The notes: generated from the letters alone by a model not told the origin. Shown: positions 38,853-48,363, counted from the first letter of the stretch. The stretch is 64,000 bases of DNA from Oscillospiraceae bacterium (GCA_029219165.1 JAQXSW010000016.1:62001-126000), one strand, 5' to 3'. Made by a program: numbers and translations.

Positions 38853-39556
38853 AGGAGAAACTACGGGAATTTTAAAAGGATTAACTAATATGGTTAGCAC
38901 ATCGGTAAAAAATAGTATTAAAGGGTGTGCAATGCCACAAATTGTAATTGACGAGATTAATAGAGGTGGTTTGCCAAATATACAAATTGACATATTAAAT
39001 TTAACTAATGATGAATTTTGTTGTTATGTTGATTATGCAAGTACCTATAAAGATAAAACAAAAGTTGTTGGGTATACCGGTAAAAACGCTGGAATAAGTA
39101 TTAGAATTGCTAAAGGATTAAGTTATAGAACAGGTGGTTCTGGAAATCAGGCTATTAGAAATACTGAAAGAACAACATATAATGGTTATTTAATATTAAC
39201 AAATAAAAGAGTAATATTTACTTCACCTGGCGTTAGTTTTGATAAGCCAATTAACAAAATTTCATCTATAGTAAATGTTAATAATGGTATGATGTTTCAA
39301 ATAGGACAAAAATCATAAAAATTCAGGTTGCGACATCATCACTATTTAATCGTGCATTAAATACTTTAAAAAATAACCCAAATGCAAAATTAGGAGATGC
39401 TTTGAATTGTAAATGTTCTAATTGTGGTACAAGTGTGTCAGGAAGTTTTTTTCAAACTGTGGAACTAAATTAAATACAAAGAAATACTTTTGCTCAAAAT
39501 GTGGATTAGAAGTGAATGGTAATTTTTGTTCAAGTTGTGGTAATAAGGTTAATTGA
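38842..39556 (+). pseudogene. PH-like domain plus C-terminal double zinc-ribbon protein, interrupted by two 1-nt homopolymer frameshifts
   Basis: Frame 1 (to 39318) ends YLILTNKRVIFTSPGVSFDKPINKISSIV...QIGQKS*. Frame 2 gives KIQVATSSLFNRALNTLKNNPNAKLGDALNCKCSNCGTSVSG. Frame 3 gives SNCGTKLNTKKYFCSKCGLEVNGNFCSSCGNKVN*. Adding one A in the A5 run (about 39308) and one T in the T7 run (about 39445) restores a single ORF. Confidence 0.8.
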
Positions 39557-39571
39557 AAGGAAGGTACAAAA

Positions 39572-40147
39572 ATGTTAGAAAATGAAACATTTATCCAATT
39601 AGCATCAAATTTAACTGAGGCGGCAGCCAGAAATGGTGCTAGTTTTATATCAAATAAAATTAAAATAAGTAAAGCAAAGAAAAATGATAAAGAAACAATC
39701 GCAGAACTTGAAGAAATAATTTCCGATTTATTAAATGATAAAGCTGAAATACAAAGAATTGCACAAGCATATGAACAAGAATTAGTATCACAAAAAATCA
39801 CAGAGGATGATATTAAATATATAACAGATAATTTACTACCAATTTTTAGTGAATTTATGCCTAATCAAGTAGAAATTGATCAAATTAAAAAGATAATATC
39901 TGTTGAGACATTGACAATAATGCAACTTATTGGATTCAATTATAAAAAAGCGATTGGAGAACCATTAACATTGTTATTAAAAAAAGCAATAGAATCTAAA
40001 ATACCAATGGATTCTCAAACAAATGCTAATTATATTTTGGCTATGGCACGATTAGCACAAGATGAAGAATCAACAAGAAGATTCTATCAACTAACTGGTC
40101 AAAACAAACCTAATGAAGAAACTAAAACAGAACAAGAAGATAAATAA
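39572..40147 (+). CDS. hypothetical helical protein (191 aa), accessory
   Basis: Complete ORF with GAAAGGAAGG upstream; no family recognised. Confidence 0.6.
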   Translation: MLENETFIQLASNLTEAAARNGASFISNKIKISKAKKNDKETIAELEEIISDLLNDKAEIQRIAQAYEQELVSQKITEDDIKYITDNLLPIFSEFMPNQVEIDQIKKIISVETLTIMQLIGFNYKKAIGEPLTLLLKKAIESKIPMDSQTNANYILAMARLAQDEESTRRFYQLTGQNKPNEETKTEQEDK

Positions 40148-40189
40148 TGTAATCATATATAGTTAACATTACAATATAAAAAAACAGAC

Positions 40190-41638
40190 TTAACTATTAA
40201 TGTCTGTTTTTATTGTTATTAAATCTATATTCTCATCAGAAAAAGTTAAAGTTAATTGTATTAATAAAAGAAACAAATCATATGCCGTATCTTTTGAAAA
40301 TAGTTCATTATCTTCTCTATGAGATAATCTATTTCGATAATTTTCAAATTCTTCTTCGTTTAGTAACTGACTACACTTATTTAATAAATTTATTCCTATT
40401 AACTGTTTTTCTTTTATTTTTGTAATAGTTTCTGTTAAATTTAATGTTATTTGATATTTAGGATCACTATTTTTATTTGTATATTCAGGAATACCATTAA
40501 TAGTTAATACATTCCTTAATAATTTTTCAAAATTAGGTATTATTGTGTAAATGAATATATCATATTCTTTTTCAAAAAAGAAATTTAGTGCTTTTTCTAT
40601 ATGTATTTTATCATCTTCAAAAATAAGTGATGAATTTAATATTTGACTTTTTAAAGTTTCTTTTTTAATATTACTATCTAATACTCCATTGATTGCTGGT
40701 TCAATAGTCATTTTTCTATGCAAACTCCTTCCTATTGTGTTAAATTTTTGCTCCCAACTTTCTGTTTTAATAGTTTTATTTCCAGAAAAAGTTACCACAC
40801 TACAATGATCTATTAGTGATGGAGATTTTTTTTGTATTTTTTCTTCTGTATAAAATGGCGAATAACTATAATTATGTTCACCAAAACCAATAAAAAGTAT
40901 TATACTACACAATAATTTAAGTTTATCTTCAAATGGTTTATTTTCTTCTTTAAAAAAACAATACAATGTTTGTTCATGTTTATATAATTCTTTTTTCATT
41001 TCATCTTTGCCAATTTCGAATCCATGAACACCCATTTCATTATTTACTTCTTCCATATTTTTATTATAAATTTTTAGTGTATCTTCATATTTTTCTCGTA
41101 AACCAAGTTCTTTATATTTAGGTAATGCTAAATTTATCCAATGATTAGCTCTAATTCCAGTATAATTTTTAGCTTGTATCATACAAGCATCAGCATACTG
41201 TTCAATATATTTCTTTTTGTTTATATTTTTTAAATCAATTATATCTTCGAGAAAATTGCTTAAACTCCTCAAAGACAATTCTGTATTTTCTGTAATATAA
41301 TAATCAATACATTCATCTATATAAAATTCCTTCTCTTCTTGTGTTTTCAAAAATATAACATACAGAATTCCTAAATGAAATCTTGCTTGAATTAATTCGG
41401 TTGTTAACCTATATATCAATTTTTTTGTCTTTTTATATTCATAGTTATATTTATGAGATATTATAATAAGAATTTTTAAATCTATTATTTCTTCAGTTTT
41501 AAACTCAGTTAAATGATATTCTGAATAATAATCATATAGCTTGTTATAAAGTTCAATATTTTTTTTATATTCAAATGTCTCAATATATTCTTTTATCTTA
41601 TCATCATGAAACATACCTGTATAATCAATGTTTAACAT
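40190..41638 (-). CDS. DUF4209/HEPN-like helical protein (482 aa), candidate defence effector
   Basis: C-terminal FEKEYDIFIYTIIPNFEKLLRNVLTINGIPEYTNK...ENYRNRLSHREDN contains RNxxxH (an Rx4H HEPN-type motif); strong RBS TAGGAGG. Confidence 0.6.
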   Translation of the reverse strand: MLNIDYTGMFHDDKIKEYIETFEYKKNIELYNKLYDYYSEYHLTEFKTEEIIDLKILIIISHKYNYEYKKTKKLIYRLTTELIQARFHLGILYVIFLKTQEEKEFYIDECIDYYITENTELSLRSLSNFLEDIIDLKNINKKKYIEQYADACMIQAKNYTGIRANHWINLALPKYKELGLREKYEDTLKIYNKNMEEVNNEMGVHGFEIGKDEMKKELYKHEQTLYCFFKEENKPFEDKLKLLCSIILFIGFGEHNYSYSPFYTEEKIQKKSPSLIDHCSVVTFSGNKTIKTESWEQKFNTIGRSLHRKMTIEPAINGVLDSNIKKETLKSQILNSSLIFEDDKIHIEKALNFFFEKEYDIFIYTIIPNFEKLLRNVLTINGIPEYTNKNSDPKYQITLNLTETITKIKEKQLIGINLLNKCSQLLNEEEFENYRNRLSHREDNELFSKDTAYDLFLLLIQLTLTFSDENIDLITIKTDINS

Positions 41639-41661
41639 AGTATAACCTCCTAGTAAGATAT

Positions 41662-41734
41662 TATACCATAAGGAAATAAAATGTTATTTATGAACATTTA
41701 TAATTTATAATAAAAAAATATTGTTTATGGTATA
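41662..41734. promoter_or_regulatory. nested dyads upstream of the DUF4209-like gene
   Basis: TATACCATAA (41662-41671) / TTATGGTATA (41725-41734), enclosing AAATGTT (41679-41685) / AACATTT (41693-41699). Confidence 0.45.
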
Positions 41735-41816
41735 CTATTTATAGAGATTGGATTTATTTAATTCTAATTTTTAGAAATTAAGTTGAATATATACGCCACT
41801 GGCGTGCCATAAGAAA

Positions 41817-41850
41817 AGACGAATCGTTTTGATTCGTCTTTTTTTATTTA
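41817..41850. terminator. bidirectional-looking terminator hairpin
   Basis: AAAAGACGAATCGTTTTGATTCGTCTTTTTTT. Confidence 0.7.
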
Positions 41851-41858
41851 GTACTTGT

Positions 41859-42545
41859 TTAGTCTAATTCGTTATCAGTTTTATACAGTGAAAGTTTATT
41901 ATTGTTGTCACATAGACCCAGGAAGATTTCTTTTTCATTTTTGTATCCTTGGTCTTTTATTTGAGTGTGAAGCCATGTGGTATCTAGACCCAGACGTTTT
42001 AGATTTTCATCAATGATTCTGCCATCCATTATTACTTCGGTATAGATGTATTCTTTTTCTGGTGAGAGTTTTACGTCTTCCGGGTTGAGTGGACGTTTTT
42101 TGCTGGTTGGTAGAATGGTTAGTTGGCCGTTATATTCAAAGACTGCTGTTTGTATGTCTTCTAAATTAAAATAGCCCTGTTGACGACACATTACCATAAA
42201 TTCACTTAGGTCTATTTTGGCTTTTTTCATGTTCTTTCTGTATAGTTTACCATTGTTCATTATGATGGTTGGTGTACCATTAATATATTTGCGGGAGTTT
42301 GGGAATTTTATTACAATTTTTGTTAGGATAAATGTTATAAAACCATACACAATCATTGCCATTAGTGGTTTTAAGGGTTTTTCAAGTTCTGTTGCTAGTT
42401 CGGCTGCAATTGATCCCATTGTTATACCCGTAATGTAGTCGAAGAAATCCAGTTGAGACATTTGCTTGTGTCCATTTATTTTTGCAATTATGAATATAGT
42501 GAATGCTGAAAGTAATGAACTTAATATAACTTTTAGTATTTCCAT
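41859..42545 (-). CDS. DUF421 (YetF-like) membrane protein
   Basis: MEILKVILSSLLSAFTIFIIAKINGHKQMSQLDFFDYITGITMGSIAAELATE; NGTPTIIMNNGKLYRKNMKKAKIDLSEFMVMCRQQGYF. Start trimmed to ATG behind AAGGAG. Confidence 0.87.
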   Translation of the reverse strand: MEILKVILSSLLSAFTIFIIAKINGHKQMSQLDFFDYITGITMGSIAAELATELEKPLKPLMAMIVYGFITFILTKIVIKFPNSRKYINGTPTIIMNNGKLYRKNMKKAKIDLSEFMVMCRQQGYFNLEDIQTAVFEYNGQLTILPTSKKRPLNPEDVKLSPEKEYIYTEVIMDGRIIDENLKRLGLDTTWLHTQIKDQGYKNEKEIFLGLCDNNNKLSLYKTDNELD

Positions 42546-42640
42546 ATAAGCGCTCCTTTTTATATAGTGTTTCCAATGCATAAGGAAAATATTTTACTGT
42601 TTTTGGGAAACACTATTATAAAAATTAAAGGAGTGATGTT

Positions 42641-43198
42641 ATGCCTATACCGGAAGTACCAAATAACAAGTATAAAGGAACAAATACTGAGAGGAATTTA
42701 ATGTTTGCCTATACTGGTGAGTCAGAGGCAACGAACAAGTACACGTTTTTTGCTGAGAAGGCTAAGCAGGAGGGCTATGAGCAGATTGCTGAAATTTTCA
42801 AATATACAGCAGACAATGAAAAGGCTCATGCAGAAATGTGGTTTAACGAGCTTAAAGGGTTAAGTGACACGAAGGCCAACTTAGAGTCTGCTTCAAAAGG
42901 TGAGCACTATGAGTGGTCTGAAATGTATGAAAACTTTGCCCGTGAAGCAGAAGACGAAGGATTTCCTGAACTTGCAAAGAAGTTCAAGAATGTTGCGGAT
43001 ATAGAGAAAAGACATGAAGAAAGGTTCAAGGACCTTATTCAAAACATTGAAAATAGGGAAGTATTCTCTAAATGTGACATCCAAGTGTGGGAATGCAGAA
43101 ATTGTGGACATATTGTTGTTGGAGAGTCCGCGCCACTTGTTTGTCCAACATGTGGAAAACCACAAGCATATTATCAAATTGAAGCCGAAAACTATTAA
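42641..43198 (+). CDS. rubrerythrin
   Basis: [41 protein letters not shown] diiron domain; [27 protein letters not shown] rubredoxin-like C-terminus. Confidence 0.93.
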   Translation: MPIPEVPNNKYKGTNTERNLMFAYTGESEATNKYTFFAEKAKQEGYEQIAEIFKYTADNEKAHAEMWFNELKGLSDTKANLESASKGEHYEWSEMYENFAREAEDEGFPELAKKFKNVADIEKRHEERFKDLIQNIENREVFSKCDIQVWECRNCGHIVVGESAPLVCPTCGKPQAYYQIEAENY

Positions 43199-43207
43199 GG
43201 ATATGAG

Positions 43208-43240
43208 AAAAGCCGAATCATTGATTCGGCTTTCTTTTTT
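43208..43240. terminator. Rho-independent terminator between convergent genes
   Basis: AAAGCCGAATCATTGATTCGGCTTTCTTTTTT. Confidence 0.8.
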
Positions 43241-44549
43241 ATTCCTTAATTTTTAAATCATCCGTTGCAGGATTTTCTATTAGTTTACCTTTTTCAGTGA
43301 AGCGGGAGCCGTGACAAGGACAGTCCCAGGTATGTTCTTCTTTGTTATATTTTAAGGCGCAGCCAAGGTGGGGACAACGTGGTTTTGTTGGGGTGAGGAG
43401 GTTTAGGGTGGTTTCTAATCCGTTTATTAGAAGTTGAGGTTTAAGGATGGATCTTGATGGATTGAAAATGTGTTCATATGGAGTTGGATTGCCTGTTATG
43501 AGGTTTGTAAGGAGGGTGGCGGCAACCATGGAGGTGGTCATGCCCCACTTGTTGAAACCTGTGGCAACGTAGACATTGGGTAGCTTTGGACTGTAAAGTC
43601 CAATGTATGGCAAGTTGTCAAGTGACATACAGTCTTGTGTTGCCCAATGATATTGTTCTACGGCATTTGGATAGTAGCTTTTTATGAAGTCCCGAAGGTA
43701 GTTCCAGCCACCTCCATGTTTACCTGTTCTGTGGTTGCCGCCACCTACTAGGAGAAGGTTTTTGTATGTCCTAAAGGACAAACCATTACCTGAGCCGTCA
43801 ATATACATTCCGGGCATTAATTCTGCGTTTTTTACGGCAATTACATATGAACGCTCTTGGTAAAGTTTAAGGAAGTATGCACCGAATTTGTTGAATATAG
43901 GAAAGTGGGTTGCAACAATTACCTTATTTGCTGTTATTTTATTGTTTTTTGTGTAGGCTATTATTTTTTCAGTTTCTTCTTCTGTTTCAAGTTCTATGAC
44001 TTTTGTATTTTCGTATATTGTTAGGTCTTTTGATATTTCTTCAATAAGTTTGAGGGGATTAAATTGTGCTTGTTTTTTGAATCGTATGGCGTTAAGGGTG
44101 TTTATTGGGAGTTCTGATGGTTTTATTATTTCAGCTTTTGCGTTTATCTGGTTTAAAATGGCCATTTCTTTATATATTATTCTCATATCGTTGAGAGTGT
44201 AGACATAATTGTCTTTTTCTTCAAGTTCCATGTCTATGGTCTTTGACAGATCTTTATATTTTTGCAAGGCTTCCTCGTTGGCTCTGTAGTAGAGTCTTGC
44301 TGTATCAGTGTCTAATTTATTGTATATAAATCCATGTTGTGATGTTATTTTTGCAGTTGTGTTTGCAGTTACGCCTTTTGCAATTTTGTCTGCTTCAACA
44401 AGAACCACATCTATTCCTTTGTTTTTAAGTTCATAAGTACAGAGAATTCCCGTTATACCTCCGCCAATGACTAGCACATCTGTGTTTATATCTTTATTTA
44501 GCGATTCATGCTCTTTTATATTTGTTGTATCCAGCCAAATTGATTTCAT
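43239..44549 (-). CDS. FAD-dependent oxidoreductase with C-terminal Rieske [2Fe-2S] domain
   Basis: DVLVIGGGITGILCTYELKNKGIDVVLVEADKI; C-terminal CPHLGCALKYNKEEHTWDCPCHGSRF. Confidence 0.9.
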   Translation of the reverse strand: MKSIWLDTTNIKEHESLNKDINTDVLVIGGGITGILCTYELKNKGIDVVLVEADKIAKGVTANTTAKITSQHGFIYNKLDTDTARLYYRANEEALQKYKDLSKTIDMELEEKDNYVYTLNDMRIIYKEMAILNQINAKAEIIKPSELPINTLNAIRFKKQAQFNPLKLIEEISKDLTIYENTKVIELETEEETEKIIAYTKNNKITANKVIVATHFPIFNKFGAYFLKLYQERSYVIAVKNAELMPGMYIDGSGNGLSFRTYKNLLLVGGGNHRTGKHGGGWNYLRDFIKSYYPNAVEQYHWATQDCMSLDNLPYIGLYSPKLPNVYVATGFNKWGMTTSMVAATLLTNLITGNPTPYEHIFNPSRSILKPQLLINGLETTLNLLTPTKPRCPHLGCALKYNKEEHTWDCPCHGSRFTEKGKLIENPATDDLKIKE

Positions 44550-44650
44550 ACTTTTCCTCCAAAAGTTTTATATTAATATTGTTTTATATAACGAAGGAAA
44601 ATATTCATTATTGTGGTATAATGGTTAGGTATTTTAAAGGAGGAGAATAT

Positions 44651-45841
44651 ATGAATAACTATCCAATTGTTTTGGTTCATGGTATGTATGGCTTTGGAGA
44701 GGACGAAGGACTTTATAAAATTCTTCCATATTATGGAATGATAACCGGTTCTTTGGTTAAAAGACTTCGTGAACAAGGCTACAGAGCAGTGGCTCCGAAG
44801 GTTGGCTCGGTTGCCAGCGCATGGGACAGAGCCTGTGAACTTTATGCAATACTTCTTGGCGGAACAGTAGACTATGGTGAAGCACATTCAAAGCGTTATG
44901 GACATGAACGTTTTGGTCGCACTTATGAAAAAGGTCTTATAGAGGACTGGGGTTCTTTAGATGAAAATGGTAAACTTGTAAAAATACACATGTTTGGTCA
45001 CAGTTTTGGTGGCGCAACAATGCGTATGTTTGTTGAACTTCTTGAAAGCGGCTCAGAAGAAGAAAGAAAAGTTTCGGGAGAAAATGTATCCGGACTTTTT
45101 GCAGGCGGAAAAGGAGAGTGGGTTTGCTCAATAACATCCCTTGCAGGACCTCATGATGGAACAACAATTATGCATGCAATTCCGGGCGCAATCCCTGTTT
45201 TAAAGGCAATTACATACATTTTGGCAAATATTATCGGCAATACAGGTGTTCGTCGTGGATATGACTTTGGACTTGAAGCTTGGCATTTGACAACACCAAG
45301 ATCATCTGATGTCATTACTGCAAAAATGTTTGATATTCCAAAAATTATTCATGCCGCAAGATCTAAAGATAGTCTTTTCTGGGACCTTAGAATAGATGGT
45401 GCAGCTGAAATGAATAAAAATGTGTCTTGTCATGACACAACATATTACTTTTCTGTTGCAACTCTTGGAACATATTTTGATGAAAATGGCAAGGTTAGAA
45501 AAGGTAAAATTATGAATCCTATTCTTTGGATTCCGGGTTATGCTATGAGTAGATATAAACCAAGCAGAAAATTTGCAAGACTTGTTAATTTTGATGATTC
45601 TTGGCTTTTATCTGATGGTCTTGCAACATACGGTTCTTCAAAGCATCCTAAGAATGAGCCGTGGGTAACATACGAAAAGGGCATGGATGTTAAAAAAGGT
45701 ATATGGCATGTTATGCCGGATGCAGAATCTGATCATGGCACAATTATTGGTGGTTCAACAAAGTATATCGGTTTTGGTAAAAAGAAGATCTTTGACGCCT
45801 TTTATTTAGAACATATTGATCTTCTTAAAACTCTTGATTAA
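44651..45841 (+). CDS. triacylglycerol-lipase-like alpha/beta hydrolase
   Basis: NNYPIVLVHGMYGFGEDEG, FGHSFGGATMRMFVELL. ATG at 44651 behind AGGAGG, so track start (44522) trimmed. Confidence 0.83.
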   Translation: MNNYPIVLVHGMYGFGEDEGLYKILPYYGMITGSLVKRLREQGYRAVAPKVGSVASAWDRACELYAILLGGTVDYGEAHSKRYGHERFGRTYEKGLIEDWGSLDENGKLVKIHMFGHSFGGATMRMFVELLESGSEEERKVSGENVSGLFAGGKGEWVCSITSLAGPHDGTTIMHAIPGAIPVLKAITYILANIIGNTGVRRGYDFGLEAWHLTTPRSSDVITAKMFDIPKIIHAARSKDSLFWDLRIDGAAEMNKNVSCHDTTYYFSVATLGTYFDENGKVRKGKIMNPILWIPGYAMSRYKPSRKFARLVNFDDSWLLSDGLATYGSSKHPKNEPWVTYEKGMDVKKGIWHVMPDAESDHGTIIGGSTKYIGFGKKKIFDAFYLEHIDLLKTLD

Positions 45842-45850
45842 GGTGAATTT

Positions 45851-47521
45851 ATGAAAAAATTAGTTAGTTTATGGCCTGCATTGATTGTTATATTGGTAAA
45901 TTCTTTCATATTCTTTTTTGTTTTATGTATTCCAATTAACCTTCATGCAGAGGACTTTTGGATTTATCTTATAATTACATCGTTCTTTTCAATACTTTTT
46001 TGCAGAATTGTCAGGGGTATTACAAATTTTGGAAATATAGTTATTACAAAGGTATCCGGGCAGGGTCGTGTTAGGGATATGTCAGAATTTAAAGTACAAT
46101 TCAAGGCATATTTAGTTCCTATAATACTGTTGGTATTAATGGTTGCAATAAACATATTTGGTGACCCAATATTCCACGCAAAGACATATTCACAGATTTT
46201 ACCTATTGTTGAAACTGACTTTGCATCAGACATTCCTGAGTCCATGGGAACAGATTCAATTGCACTTATGGATACTGCGTCTGCAAAGAAACTAGGTGAT
46301 AGAGAAATTGGATCTCTTAGCAAAGTTGTTTCTCAGTACAATGTATCGGACGACTATTCTCAAATTGACTTTAAAGGAAAGCCAATAAAAGTTGCGGCAC
46401 TTGACTATGCCGGATTTTTTAAATGGTTCAATAATAGGTCGTCGGGTGTTTGTGGTTATGTCACAGTCGATCCGGTTTCAATGTCCGCATCTTATGTTGA
46501 ATCAAAGGGTATGAAGTATGTACCATCCGGATATCTTTTTGATGACGCTTACAGACATATTTGGCTTAAGTACCCAACAACAATGTTTGGTAACCTTCAT
46601 TTTGAAATAGACGAGTCTGGGGCTCCATATTATGTTGCATCAGTATACTCTCGTACTGTTGGACTTTTTGGCGGTCAAACAGTATCCGGTTGTATTGTCA
46701 TGGACCCTGTAACCGGAGAAATGAATAAGTACAGTGTTTCAGAAATTCCTAGATGGGTAGACAATGTATTTGACGGAACACTTCTTTGTGAGCAGTACAA
46801 CTGGTACGGAACTCTTCACAATGGATTTTGGAACAGCATTATTGGTATGAAGGATTGTAAACGTGTAACAAGCTACTCCTCATATAATGACACAGACGAC
46901 TCATACGTAACAAAGAGTGACTTCGGTTACGTTGCAAAAGATGGAGATATTTGGATTTACACAGGCATTACTTCAGTAAACGGAGACAGCTCAAATATTG
47001 GTTTCCTTCTTGCAAACGAAAGAACAGGAGAGGCACACTACTTCCCAATTGCCGGAGCGGATGAATGGTCTGCTATGGCAGCAGCAGAAGGTGAGGTTCA
47101 GGAAAAAGGCTATCAGGCTTCATTCCCATCTCTTATTAATGTAAGTGGCAATTCAACATACATTATGGTTCTTAAGGATGCAAGTGGTCTTGTAAAACTC
47201 TACGCAGCAGTAAATGTTGAGCAGTATAACCTTGTTACAACAGCAACAACACAGGCAGAATGTCTTGCAAAGTATAAAGAAATGCTTGGAGTAGAGGAAA
47301 CAAAAGAGGAACCTTCAGAAGAAGTTACAACAGTTGAAATTGTCATTTCGGACATAAAATATATAGACATTGATGGAAACACATATATCTATTTAATTGC
47401 AGATAACGGCAATATTTATAAAGCAAGAGCTGCAAGCCACGAAAATATGCTTCTTCTTAAAGCTGGTGACAGCGTAAAACTTGAAATGACAGGTAATATA
47501 ATTACTAAGTGTGAAAAGTAA
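45851..47521 (+). CDS. membrane protein with large ectodomain, function unknown (556 aa)
   Basis: Three N-terminal TMs followed by long extracytoplasmic domain; directly follows the lipase gene. Confidence 0.65.
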   Translation: MKKLVSLWPALIVILVNSFIFFFVLCIPINLHAEDFWIYLIITSFFSILFCRIVRGITNFGNIVITKVSGQGRVRDMSEFKVQFKAYLVPIILLVLMVAINIFGDPIFHAKTYSQILPIVETDFASDIPESMGTDSIALMDTASAKKLGDREIGSLSKVVSQYNVSDDYSQIDFKGKPIKVAALDYAGFFKWFNNRSSGVCGYVTVDPVSMSASYVESKGMKYVPSGYLFDDAYRHIWLKYPTTMFGNLHFEIDESGAPYYVASVYSRTVGLFGGQTVSGCIVMDPVTGEMNKYSVSEIPRWVDNVFDGTLLCEQYNWYGTLHNGFWNSIIGMKDCKRVTSYSSYNDTDDSYVTKSDFGYVAKDGDIWIYTGITSVNGDSSNIGFLLANERTGEAHYFPIAGADEWSAMAAAEGEVQEKGYQASFPSLINVSGNSTYIMVLKDASGLVKLYAAVNVEQYNLVTTATTQAECLAKYKEMLGVEETKEEPSEEVTTVEIVISDIKYIDIDGNTYIYLIADNGNIYKARAASHENMLLLKAGDSVKLEMTGNIITKCEK

Positions 47522-47533
47522 ATAAAACAAATG

Positions 47534-47566
47534 AATCGCTTCAGTTTAGTGCTGAGGCGATTTTTC
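47534..47566 (+). terminator. Rho-independent terminator
   Basis: AATCGCTTCAGTTTAGTGCTGAGGCGATTTTT. Confidence 0.7.
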
Positions 47567-47650
47567 TTTCAAAATTATTAAGAATTCATAGATAACTTAA
47601 GCTTTAAAGTTAAGAAACGTTAAAATATTCTTCAAAGACAGGTTATTTCT

Positions 47651-47678
47651 TTGACAAATTCGTCACAACAAGTATAAT
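47651..47678 (+). promoter_or_regulatory. consensus sigma-A-type promoter
   Basis: TTGACA-N16-TATAAT upstream of the GNAT gene. Confidence 0.75.
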
Positions 47679-47788
47679 GTATATTGTAATGATTATTTCT
47701 GTACTAGTTCTTATTGGAATTTTTGTAATTATAAATTTTATGAGCAGAAATAGGAAATCTTAATATACATGTAGTGTGGGAGAGCTAT

Positions 47789-48328
47789 ATGCAATTAGAA
47801 AATAACAGAATATATCTACGTCCATGGAAGAAAACTGATGCAAAAAGTCTTTATGAAATTACAAAATCAGATTTGTATGAAAAATCTACCGGTTTTGCAA
47901 AAAGTAATTCAGTGGAAGACAGTCTTAATGAAATAAGAAATATTTATTCAGCTGATGGTTGTTATGCAATAGTTTTAAAATCTAATCTTAAAATTATAGG
48001 TTTTATAAATATGAGGATTGGTGCACTTAGTGTCTATGGCGCAGCATTAAATGAAGCTGACCTAGATTATTGGGTTGTTCCTGAGTATTGGTATGACAGT
48101 TATGCAGTAGATGCTATTAGGTTAGTACTTGATCATTACTTTAATGATCTTGGTATTCGTGGCGTTTGGAGTGGATATTTCGTTGGAAATGATGACTATT
48201 TTATTTGTCAAAGGGAATGTGGCTTCAGATATCATCATACTGAATATGATAAATTAATTATAGGTCGTAAGGAACCTAAAACAATAAATGTTACTTATTT
48301 ATTAAAAGAGGATTACTTGAATAAATAA
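47789..48328 (+). CDS. GNAT family acetyltransferase
   Basis: MQLENNRIYLRPWKKTDAKSLYEITK..., LDYWVVPEYWYDSYAVDAIRLVLDHYFNDLGIRGVWSGYFVGNDD. Confidence 0.8.
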   Translation: MQLENNRIYLRPWKKTDAKSLYEITKSDLYEKSTGFAKSNSVEDSLNEIRNIYSADGCYAIVLKSNLKIIGFINMRIGALSVYGAALNEADLDYWVVPEYWYDSYAVDAIRLVLDHYFNDLGIRGVWSGYFVGNDDYFICQRECGFRYHHTEYDKLIIGRKEPKTINVTYLLKEDYLNK

Positions 48329-48331
48329 TGT

Positions 48332-48363
48332 AAAAAAACCTTCACCAAAGTGAAGGTTTTTTT
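48332..48363. terminator. Rho-independent terminator
   Basis: AAAAAAACCTTCACCAAAGTGAAGGTTTTTTT. Confidence 0.8.

Noticed and set aside
39418-39801. 127-aa minus-strand ORF in the accessory block
   Set aside because: Overlaps the zinc-ribbon pseudogene end and the 191-aa ORF antisense; sense frames show Cys-rich zinc-ribbon patterns and an RBS, so the antisense frame is unlikely.
36948-42600. attL/attR pair from duplication of the tRNA-Trp 3' end
   Set aside because: I looked for a second copy of GAGTCCTTCTGCCCCTGCCA downstream and did not find one; no integrase gene was visible.
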